Assembly (NCBI GenBank): GCA_051006995.1
Contig: JBPCSQ010000029.1
Location: 124,001-188,000 of the forward strand
DNA length: 64,000 bases
Reading direction: 5' to 3'
Source: JAIQGF01 sp051006995
Lineage (GTDB): Bacteria > Acidobacteriota > Terriglobia > Terriglobales > Acidobacteriaceae
Both the position numbers and the translations under genes were made by a program. The notes under the pieces were generated by a model that did not search any database, had not been told where the DNA came from, and saw only the letters and a list, made by a program, of their open reading frames with translations. Shown here one piece after another: positions 57,938 to 64,000 of this stretch. How positions within the stretch are numbered: the first letter of the stretch is position 1; every line of letters starts with the position of its first letter.

Positions 57938-58567
57938 ATGTCTGAAGACCGGGCACGCAAAATCCGTCTGCTGCTGTTCGATGTTGACGGCGTCATGACC
58001 GACGGCACCATCTGGCTCTTCCCCGCCCCTGCCGGCGCGAAGCAGCATACGAAAGACAAGGCCGCCGAGATGGCCGATGGCGGCGGCTATGCCATTGCCA
58101 GCGACAGCGTAGTTGAAGCCAAGGGCTTCCACGCACACGACGGCACCGCCATCTCGCTGGCGCGCCTGGGCGGCATCAAGACCGGACTGATCACGAAAAG
58201 GATTTCAGAAACTGTCGCGCTGCGCGCGCGCGATCTCCGGGTGGATCACGTGCATCAGGGCATCGCCGACAAGCTGGCGGTATTCGACGAAATCCTGGCC
58301 AAGGAAAAGCTCATGGCAGAGCAGGCAGCGTACGTCGGAGACGACATCATTGACCTGCCGGTGATGCGGCGATGCGGTCTCGCCATCGCCGTGCCCAACG
58401 CGCGCGAGGAGGTGAAGCGCGAGGCGCATTGGGTGACTTCCAGTCCTGGCGGGTATGGCGCTATCCGCGACGCGGTGGAGTACGTCCTGAAGGCGCAAGG
58501 GAAATTGGATGCCATAATCGCGGATTACCTGAAAGTCCGGGCGCCCAAGAAAACAAGCCAGAAGTAA
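57938..58567 (+). CDS. kdsC: 3-deoxy-D-manno-octulosonate 8-phosphate phosphatase (KdsC-like HAD)
   Basis: HAD-superfamily phosphatase that makes Kdo for LPS, implying a Gram-negative envelope. Motif I is LLLFDVDGVMTDG with the nucleophile Asp, then FHAHDGTAISLARLGGIKTGLITKR (in part), and motif IV YVGDDIIDLPVM. GLAIAVPNAREEVKREA and GGYGAIRDAVEYVL close the fold. Between TIWLFP and EAKGFHAHDG there are about 30 residues (APAGAKQHTKDKAAEMADGG...) in place of a short loop, which makes it 209 aa instead of about 175. The sequence before the ATG is a heptamer array rather than a normal Shine-Dalgarno. Kdo genes kdsA/kdsB are not in the window. Confidence 0.9.
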   Translation: MSEDRARKIRLLLFDVDGVMTDGTIWLFPAPAGAKQHTKDKAAEMADGGGYAIASDSVVEAKGFHAHDGTAISLARLGGIKTGLITKRISETVALRARDLRVDHVHQGIADKLAVFDEILAKEKLMAEQAAYVGDDIIDLPVMRRCGLAIAVPNAREEVKREAHWVTSSPGGYGAIRDAVEYVLKAQGKLDAIIADYLKVRAPKKTSQK

Positions 58568-58625
58568 AAAGCCCCAACAAAATAATCACCGCGCGGTCGT
58601 TCTTCCGACTTTTTGACTCCTCCTT

Positions 58626-59432
58626 TTACTGTGGGATGGACGCAGGCTTCTGCGCCATCAGCTCAGTGAAGCGTGGGTCCTTGCGCAGGGTGGCAAATTC
58701 CTTGTCCTTGTAGACCTCGTCGATGCCTTTGTACCCGTCTTCCATGGCGCGCCGCAGGTAGAGCAGCGAGCGCTCAAGGTCTCCCGAAGTCGCAAACAGC
58801 TTCGCCAACTGGTAGGAGAAGCGCGCGCGGTCATCCAGGCTCACCATGTGGGCCGCGATGCCGGTTTGCGAGTTACGATCGAAAATATCGGGGTCCAGTT
58901 GCAAAGCGCGCCGGTATTCTGCAGCCGCCTTGTCATATTCCTTCTTCTCGAAGTACGCGGTCCCCAGATTGCTGTGGAACGATGCCGCTGTCTCGCGAAT
59001 CCGCAAGGCCCGCTTGTAGTACTTGATGGCCTTGTCGTATTTCTTGCGCGCGTAGTTCACCGCGCCGAGGTTGTTGTACCCCTCAGGGGCAGAGCGGTCG
59101 GCCTTCACCGCCTGGTTGAAACTCTTTTCCGCCTCCTTGAGGTGCAACGTTTGCAGCTCGAGAATGCCAATCTTGTTGAAGATCGCGGCAGAGCGTTTCT
59201 TCTGGCTAGCGGCGCGGTAGTAGTCCAGCGCGTCCGCAAACTGCTTGGCAAGTTTCAGCTGGTCGCCCTTGGTTTCGAGCTCCTCGGCGGTAGCGTTGGC
59301 CGGAGGCGGCCCGACTCGCAGGGGCGGCGGCGCAGTCTGAATCTCTGGTGGCGTGGTTGGATTCTGCGCCACGGCAAGCAGCGTGGCGCAAAGCAAGCTC
59401 AGCAATGCAGCGAATGTCAGCCGACGAACCAT
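58626..59432 (-). CDS. Secreted tetratricopeptide-repeat protein
   Basis: A signal peptide (MVRRLTFAALLSLLCATLLA, cleavage near VAQNP) and a Pro-rich linker lead into about five TPR units between residues 50 and 190. Their consensus residues are plain: FADALDYYRAASQ, AAIFNKIGILELQ, PEGYNNLGAVNYARKKYDKAIKYY and AASFHSNLGTAYFEKKEYDKAAAEY. The C-terminal part (ERSLLYLRRAMEDG) adds a degenerate repeat. It probably scaffolds protein-protein contacts in the periplasm. It follows the PBP gene by 34 bp on the same strand, so a cell-wall-related role is possible. Confidence 0.85.
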   Translation of the reverse strand: MVRRLTFAALLSLLCATLLAVAQNPTTPPEIQTAPPPLRVGPPPANATAEELETKGDQLKLAKQFADALDYYRAASQKKRSAAIFNKIGILELQTLHLKEAEKSFNQAVKADRSAPEGYNNLGAVNYARKKYDKAIKYYKRALRIRETAASFHSNLGTAYFEKKEYDKAAAEYRRALQLDPDIFDRNSQTGIAAHMVSLDDRARFSYQLAKLFATSGDLERSLLYLRRAMEDGYKGIDEVYKDKEFATLRKDPRFTELMAQKPASIPQ

Positions 59433-59466
59433 GTCGGGCCTCCCCGCCGCAGACCCGCATCTTCCT

Positions 59467-62115
59467 TCAGTGCGGGTTGGCGCCGTTCTCCCGCTGCGGC
59501 GGTGGCGGGGACGGCTTGTCCTGCTTATCGTCCTTGAAGATACCCACTATTTTGCCGAAAATTCCCTTCTTTTTCTTCTGCTGATCAGCCTGCCCCTGTT
59601 CCGAATTGGCGCTGGTCGCCGGCGCCGTGGCGGCGGGGCCCGGATGGGCGGCGCCGATCACCGGCTGCGGCGGCGTACTCGAACCAAAAATACGCGTGAG
59701 AATGCCGCGATGGTCGCCGAGCGGCTGGTCGCAACTGTCCTTCGGTTCGGTGCCGGCGATGAATGCCGCGGTGTAGTCGTCGGGGCAAGCGGCGGTCGCC
59801 AGCCGATTGGTGATCTTATCCAGCCGCACGTCCACCACGCCCGATGGCTGCTTGAACGTGGACGCGTCGCGATAAGCCGGCAGTTTCACCGCCCGCTTCA
59901 TGAACTCCGCCCAGATGGGCGCAGCCGTGCTGGCGCCGCTCAACCGTAAGTCGCTGTAATCGTCGTATCCGACCCACACGATGCACAGTAAGTTGCTGGT
60001 ATAGCCGGCGAACCAGCCGTCGTGAGACGTCCCGGTCTTGCCTGCCGCCGGGGCCGAAAATCCCATGCCACGTACGCCAGCCGCAGTGCCATTGTTGATG
60101 ACACTTTCCATCATGGAGGTCATCACGTATGCGACGCGCGGGTCGAGCACTTGGGTACGGTCCGCCTGGAAATTGTCCACCAGCTCGCCATGCGCGTCGC
60201 GGACGGAGGTAGCCAGGACGGGCGAGAGGCGTGTGCCGTCATTGGCAAAGACGGTGTACGCCGCGGCGACATCAATGGGCGTCGCATCGTAGGCGCCGAG
60301 CGCCATGGCAGGCGTGGGTTGAACCGACTTGATGCCGGCGGCGCGGGCGAGCGCAGCGACCTTCTCATACCCGACTTGTTCGGCCAATTTGACTGTTGCA
60401 TTGTTCAAGGAGTGCGCCAGCGCGAAACGCGCCGTCACCGTCCCGTGATACTCATCCTTGTAATTGCGCGGTTCGTAAATCTGGTCGCCATAGCTGTACG
60501 TGCCGGGATTGTCGTCGATCAGGGAAGCCGGGGTGACGGGGTTGGCGTCGTCGCCGTTCAAGGACGTATTGACCGCCGCCGCGTATACGAAGGGCTTGAA
60601 TACCGAGCCAGTCGGACGGCGCGCCACAGCGTGGTTCAGTTGGCTCATACCGTAGTTGCGCCCGCCGACCAAAGCGAGGATTTCGCCGGTGTGCGGATCC
60701 ATCGCAACCAGCGCAACCTGTGGCAGCGGCCCCGGAGCCACCTTGACCTCCGTCTTGGCGCTCTTTCCGGTTCCTACCTTGACCCGCTTGGTGCGCAGCT
60801 TCTGCACCTGCGCATCCACCTGCTTCATGCCCTGCTGCACCGCGTCGGCGGCAGCCTGCTGCAAATCGGGATCGAGGGTGGTGTAAATGCGAAAGCTGTT
60901 CTCGCTGAGGTCGCGCTCGCTGTAGCGGCTCAGAAGCGTGTCCTTCACCAAGTCCACGAAATAGGGCGCATCACTGGCTTCGACGTTCGGCGCGGCAAGC
61001 TTGAGCGGTGTCGCCTTGGCCTTGTCGCATTCTTCGCGCGTGATCGCGCCGGTCTCGGCCATGGATTCCAGCACAACATTACGGCGCTCCAGCGCCCGCT
61101 CGGGATGGCGGTACGGCGACAAATAGCTCGGCCGCTGGATGATCCCCGCCAGCAGTGCCGCCTCCGGCAGAGTGACGCTTTGCAGGTCCTTGTTGAAGTA
61201 AGCGCGTGCCGCCTCGGCAAGGCCACTGATGGTGTAGGAGCCGCGCTGCCCCATCGGGATCTGGTTCGCGTACAGCTCGAAAATCTGTTCCTTGCTCAGC
61301 TTCTGCTCGAGCTGAATGGCGATCAGCATCTCGACCGCCTTGCGCTTCAGTGTCTTTTCCGGGGTGAGAAAGAAAGCTCGCGAAACCTGCATGGTCAGCG
61401 TCGAGCCGCCTTGCCGCCTGGCTCCGCCTTCACGCAGGTCCACGAGTGCGGCTTGCATCAGCCGCCAGTAGTTCACCCCGCTGTGCTGGAAAAACCGCCG
61501 GTCCTCGATGGCGAGCACGGCGTTCACCATCACCTTGGGTATGTCCTTGTATTGGACGAGCTGCCGTTTGGTGCGCTGCTCCGTGTCCATCGCTGTCAAC
61601 AGCGCAGGTTCCAGCTCGTAAGCGGATAATTCTTTGCCCTCGGAGCCACCGGTTCCGACGATGCGCTCGATCTTGCTGCCGGTAAAGCGCACCACGGCGC
61701 CGTCTTCGTTGTGGTAGGACTCCGGGCCGGGATGGATCTCGAGTCCGCTATGCAGCAGCCGATAGGCGCCCATGCCGCCGGGCTTGTTTGAGGAATCCAC
61801 GTACCCGGCGCGGCGCAGATCGGAGGCAATCGCCTCCGGAGCAATCGTCTCGCCGACCCAGATGGATGCCGGACGCGAATACACCTTGGTGGCATTGGTA
61901 AAGATTTGCCCGTGCAGCCGCCGGTCCACGATCTTCTCGTACTTGACGTAGTAGCGTAGGAACACGCTGAGCACGATGACGGTAGCCACGAGGAAAAAAG
62001 TGACGCCAATCTTGACCCAGGGATCGGAGAAGCTGAAATGCGTCACCCGCGAGCGCGGCGAACTGCGCGCCGGGCGGGCCGGTTGGGAGCGCGGAATTTT
62101 GACTTTGAGTGCCAC
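59467..62115 (-). CDS. Class A penicillin-binding protein (PBP1-type)
   Basis: Bifunctional peptidoglycan polymerase. It has a cytoplasmic basic tail and one transmembrane helix (about 35-55), then a PBP1B-like UB2H-type segment (IFTNATKVYSRPASIWVGE). The GT51 domain has the catalytic Glu in LAIEDRRFFQHSGVN and GGSTLTMQVSRAFFL. The transpeptidase domain has SVFK (TGSVFKPFVYAAA), SLN (AHSLNNATV) and KTGTS. A C-terminal tail rich in Pro, Lys and Gln (about 810-882) is probably periplasmic and disordered. Length 882 aa is close to E. coli PBP1B. It is followed by the TPR protein gene, likely co-transcribed. Confidence 0.94.
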   Translation of the reverse strand: MALKVKIPRSQPARPARSSPRSRVTHFSFSDPWVKIGVTFFLVATVIVLSVFLRYYVKYEKIVDRRLHGQIFTNATKVYSRPASIWVGETIAPEAIASDLRRAGYVDSSNKPGGMGAYRLLHSGLEIHPGPESYHNEDGAVVRFTGSKIERIVGTGGSEGKELSAYELEPALLTAMDTEQRTKRQLVQYKDIPKVMVNAVLAIEDRRFFQHSGVNYWRLMQAALVDLREGGARRQGGSTLTMQVSRAFFLTPEKTLKRKAVEMLIAIQLEQKLSKEQIFELYANQIPMGQRGSYTISGLAEAARAYFNKDLQSVTLPEAALLAGIIQRPSYLSPYRHPERALERRNVVLESMAETGAITREECDKAKATPLKLAAPNVEASDAPYFVDLVKDTLLSRYSERDLSENSFRIYTTLDPDLQQAAADAVQQGMKQVDAQVQKLRTKRVKVGTGKSAKTEVKVAPGPLPQVALVAMDPHTGEILALVGGRNYGMSQLNHAVARRPTGSVFKPFVYAAAVNTSLNGDDANPVTPASLIDDNPGTYSYGDQIYEPRNYKDEYHGTVTARFALAHSLNNATVKLAEQVGYEKVAALARAAGIKSVQPTPAMALGAYDATPIDVAAAYTVFANDGTRLSPVLATSVRDAHGELVDNFQADRTQVLDPRVAYVMTSMMESVINNGTAAGVRGMGFSAPAAGKTGTSHDGWFAGYTSNLLCIVWVGYDDYSDLRLSGASTAAPIWAEFMKRAVKLPAYRDASTFKQPSGVVDVRLDKITNRLATAACPDDYTAAFIAGTEPKDSCDQPLGDHRGILTRIFGSSTPPQPVIGAAHPGPAATAPATSANSEQGQADQQKKKKGIFGKIVGIFKDDKQDKPSPPPPQRENGANPH

Positions 62116-62358
62116 CGTGAAAATCGTGCCGCCGGACGCGTCACTGACTGCCGCGCTGGCGCCTGATCCTCTCGTGCTGAGCGGCCGCTTTCCCTCACTG
62201 AGACGGCGAACCGCCGCAAAACGTTATCCAGAAAACCCGGCGAAGAGGCGAAATCGCGGTTTGAAAGCCCGGCCAGAGGCTGACAGCATTGTAAATGAGC
62301 GGAATACCTGTTGGTTCCGTTTCGCGGCTCGCCTGTGGGCGAAACCGAAGTGAACCTC
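62116..62358. other. Intergenic region upstream of the class A PBP gene
   Basis: A 243-bp gap. A TACAAT hexamer on the minus strand near 62290 could be a -10, but no good -35 matches it. No repeat array, RNA gene or open frame is seen. Confidence 0.35.
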
Positions 62359-62700
62359 TCAGTAACTCTTATTCTTCGATGAAGGATGGAACTGCAGGTC
62401 CAGCGGATAGGCCGGCAGGTTGACGTGCACCGTGTAATCCACGGAGATGCTCACCGTTTGCCCTTCCCGCCGCACATTGATTTGGTCTTGGGTGACGGGA
62501 ATATCGAGTTCCTTGGCCTTTTGAAAAATGCTTTCGCGTATATCGTTTTCACTCTTGGCCGTGTAGGTATTCACGCGCGCTTCCTCGGCGATGACATCCT
62601 GGAATTTGTAATTGCTGAAGTAGGGAGGAACCAGCACGAATACCGCGTAGATCGCGGCCACCATAAAAACAACGCCGAAGATTGCCCGTAGAGCCTTCAT
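62359..62700 (-). CDS. Small membrane-anchored protein, 113 aa (DUF4845-like)
   Basis: One N-terminal transmembrane helix (about 6-26, AIFGVVFMVAAIYAVFVLVP), then a periplasmic alpha/beta segment with VIAEEARVNTYTAKSENDIRE, a helix ESIFQKAKELDIP and two strands INVRREGQTVSISVDYTV. This resembles DUF4845-type small proteins of Acidobacteriota, but the assignment is from pattern only. GGAGG lies upstream of the ATG. It sits 57 bp downstream of proS on the same strand and is likely co-transcribed with it. Function unknown. Confidence 0.75.
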   Translation of the reverse strand: MKALRAIFGVVFMVAAIYAVFVLVPPYFSNYKFQDVIAEEARVNTYTAKSENDIRESIFQKAKELDIPVTQDQINVRREGQTVSISVDYTVHVNLPAYPLDLQFHPSSKNKSY

Positions 62701-62757
62701 CGAGTCCCGCCTCCGCAGCCACGCCCCGGCGTGGTGGCACCCCGGATATAGCCGGCG

Positions 62758-64000
62758 TTACTGATTCTTGCGGAACATCGCCGCGAGGGTGTCGGTAATT
62801 GCGGCGATACTAGCATCGTGAGACTCACGTGTCGAGCGGCGAAATACCTCAACTTGTCCCTGGGAAACCTTCTTGTTACCCACGTTAATCCGGAATGGGA
62901 TACCCACCAGGTCGGCATCCTTGAACTTTACTCCGGGACGCTCGTCGCGGTCGTCGAAGAGAACGTCGTACCCCGCGGTCTCCAATTGTTGCGCGATCTC
63001 TTCGGCTACGGAACGCAGCTTTCCGTCGGCCACATTGATGGGTGTGACCACTACGTCAAAGGGCGCGATTTGCGCTGGCAGAAAGAATCCATCGTCGTCG
63101 TGATTTTCCTCGATGGCGGCGGTCAGGATGCGCTCGATTCCGATCCCGTAGCTGCCCATGATGGGCGTGACTTCCTTGCCGTCCTTGTCGAGGACGCGCG
63201 CCCCCATGGACTCCGAATATTTATAACCGAGCTTGAAGATGTGCCCGATTTCCACGGCTTTGGCGACCTTCAGCGGCGCGCCGCAGTTGGGGCAGCCTTC
63301 GCCTGCTTCGACCGCGCGCAGGTCGGCCCACTGCTCTTCCGCCACCGTGAAATCGCGCTGTGGCGTCACGTTACGCAGGTGATAGTCCTGTTTATTCGCT
63401 CCGGCGATCAGGTTCTTGCGGCCGAGCAACGCGCGGTCTACCAGCACTTTGGCCTTGATACCCTTGTAATGCCAGTTTTCTGAACCGATGGGGCCAAGAA
63501 ATCCCGCCGGAGACTTGAACACCCCTTCAATTTCTTCCGGATGCATAGGGCGAAAATCGGCGGTACCAATGGCGGCCGACAGCTTGGCCTCGTTGAGCTG
63601 GTGATCGCCGCGCAGGAAAGCCACCACCGGGATCTCGCCCGGCTTGCCTGGTTCGCCGACGGTTGCCATCAAAGCAAGCGTCTTCATCTTGTTCTTGGGC
63701 GAAACGCCGAGGTACTTCGCGACCTCCTCGATGGTCTTCATCCCCGGTGTGTGCACTTCAACCGGCTTGCCTTCGCCGACGGGCGCGTAGTCTTCTACTT
63801 CCTCCAGGCGCGAAGTCGCCTTCTCCAGGTTAGCGGCATACTTGCAGCTCGGGCAGCTCACCACCAGGTCCTCGCCTGCGTCGGTGTACACCATGAATTC
63901 GTGCGATTGTGAGCCGCCCATCGCGCCGGAATGCGCTTCGACCACCACATATTGCAAGCCGCAGCGGTCGAAGATGCGGCAGTAGGCGTCGTAATGCTTC
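62758..64000 (-). CDS. proS: Prolyl-tRNA synthetase, 5' partial
   Basis: Class II aminoacyl-tRNA synthetase charging tRNA-Pro. The window holds the C-terminal two thirds: the end of the catalytic core (FDRCGLQYVVVEAHSGAMGG), the Cys pair region VSCPSCKYAANLEKA, and the inserted YbaK-like editing domain (MKTLALMATVGEPG ... VVAFLRGDHQLNEAKL) that hydrolyses mischarged Ala-tRNA. Class II motif 3 GSYGIGIERILTAAIEE and the anticodon-binding domain (FDVVVTPINVADGK, LFDDRDERPGVKFKDADL) follow. The frame is open through position 64000, so the N-terminus with motifs 1 and 2 lies beyond the window. This is the bacterial (not eukaryote-like) form. Confidence 0.96.
   Translation of the reverse strand, partial: KHYDAYCRIFDRCGLQYVVVEAHSGAMGGSQSHEFMVYTDAGEDLVVSCPSCKYAANLEKATSRLEEVEDYAPVGEGKPVEVHTPGMKTIEEVAKYLGVSPKNKMKTLALMATVGEPGKPGEIPVVAFLRGDHQLNEAKLSAAIGTADFRPMHPEEIEGVFKSPAGFLGPIGSENWHYKGIKAKVLVDRALLGRKNLIAGANKQDYHLRNVTPQRDFTVAEEQWADLRAVEAGEGCPNCGAPLKVAKAVEIGHIFKLGYKYSESMGARVLDKDGKEVTPIMGSYGIGIERILTAAIEENHDDDGFFLPAQIAPFDVVVTPINVADGKLRSVAEEIAQQLETAGYDVLFDDRDERPGVKFKDADLVGIPFRINVGNKKVSQGQVEVFRRSTRESHDASIAAITDTLAAMFRKNQ

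Overview
The window is high-GC, gene-dense bacterial chromosome. It most resembles an Acidobacteriota genome of the Terriglobia/Koribacter type. The evidence is a GWxTD-domain lipoprotein-like protein, a secreted carboxypeptidase-regulatory/beta-barrel protein, winged-helix TPR regulators of CadC type, an Ig-like plus kelch lipoprotein, and a long dcw cluster encoding a DNPR-type (meso-diaminopimelate) MurE. The taxonomic call is inference; no 16S rRNA is present.

Layout. 0-3.7 kb: a three-gene signalling operon (hybrid histidine kinase, metallo-beta-lactamase-receiver fusion, receiver-HATPase fusion). 3.7-4.6 kb: a decayed tyrosine recombinase beside a tRNA-Lys(CTT), probably the scar of an integrated element. 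4.8-15.3 kb: a small unknown protein, an outer-membrane-type protein, a GWxTD protein, a MacA-like adaptor plus ABC ATPase, a penicillin-binding transpeptidase and several secreted proteins. 15.3-33.9 kb: a leftward dcw cluster in the order mraZ-rsmH-(53-aa ORF)-ftsL-ftsI-murE-murF-mraY-murD-ftsW-murG-murC-(small ORF)-ftsQ-ftsA-ftsZ, without murB or ddl. It is headed by a good promoter overlapped by 10-bp direct repeats that look like an MraZ operator. 34-41.8 kb: YtxH protein, S9 prolyl oligopeptidase, M28 peptidase, ATP-grasp ligase, a perfect parS-like palindrome, a YggX-like protein and a DinB-like protein. 41.8-46.7 kb: a winged-helix/TPR regulator divergent from an Ig/kelch lipoprotein. 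46.7-53 kb: a glyoxylate-shunt locus (isocitrate lyase, IclR regulator, divergent malate synthase) with three matching palindromic operators, then an acyl-CoA dehydrogenase. 53-64 kb: Lhr helicase, zinc-ribbon protein, KdsC, TPR protein, class A PBP, a small membrane protein, and ProS (cut by the window end).

The most unusual feature is a scattered family of short word arrays. In at least a dozen places, mostly gaps between genes, 3-5 degenerate copies of a 7-bp word (sometimes 8 or 10 bp) are repeated in tandem. The word differs at every locus, and an inverted array often lies 20-90 bp away, so the pair can fold. Several arrays supply the last codons and stop of a gene (murC, murG, murD, the M28 peptidase). 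One abuts the kdsC start codon and one is read in frame inside lhr. A separate repeat family (GTCATYCCGAGC core) lies in a gap at 49.2 kb and in frame in lhr. They resemble the heptanucleotide STRR sequences known from cyanobacteria, but here each locus has its own word.

Functionally the window is dominated by envelope biogenesis: precursor synthesis (MurC-F, MraY, MurG), polymerisation (FtsW, FtsI, class A PBP), septum assembly (FtsZ, FtsA, FtsQ, FtsL), LPS Kdo synthesis (KdsC) and outer-membrane proteins. A compact regulated glyoxylate bypass serves growth on acetate or fatty acids, and the nearby acyl-CoA dehydrogenase fits that use.
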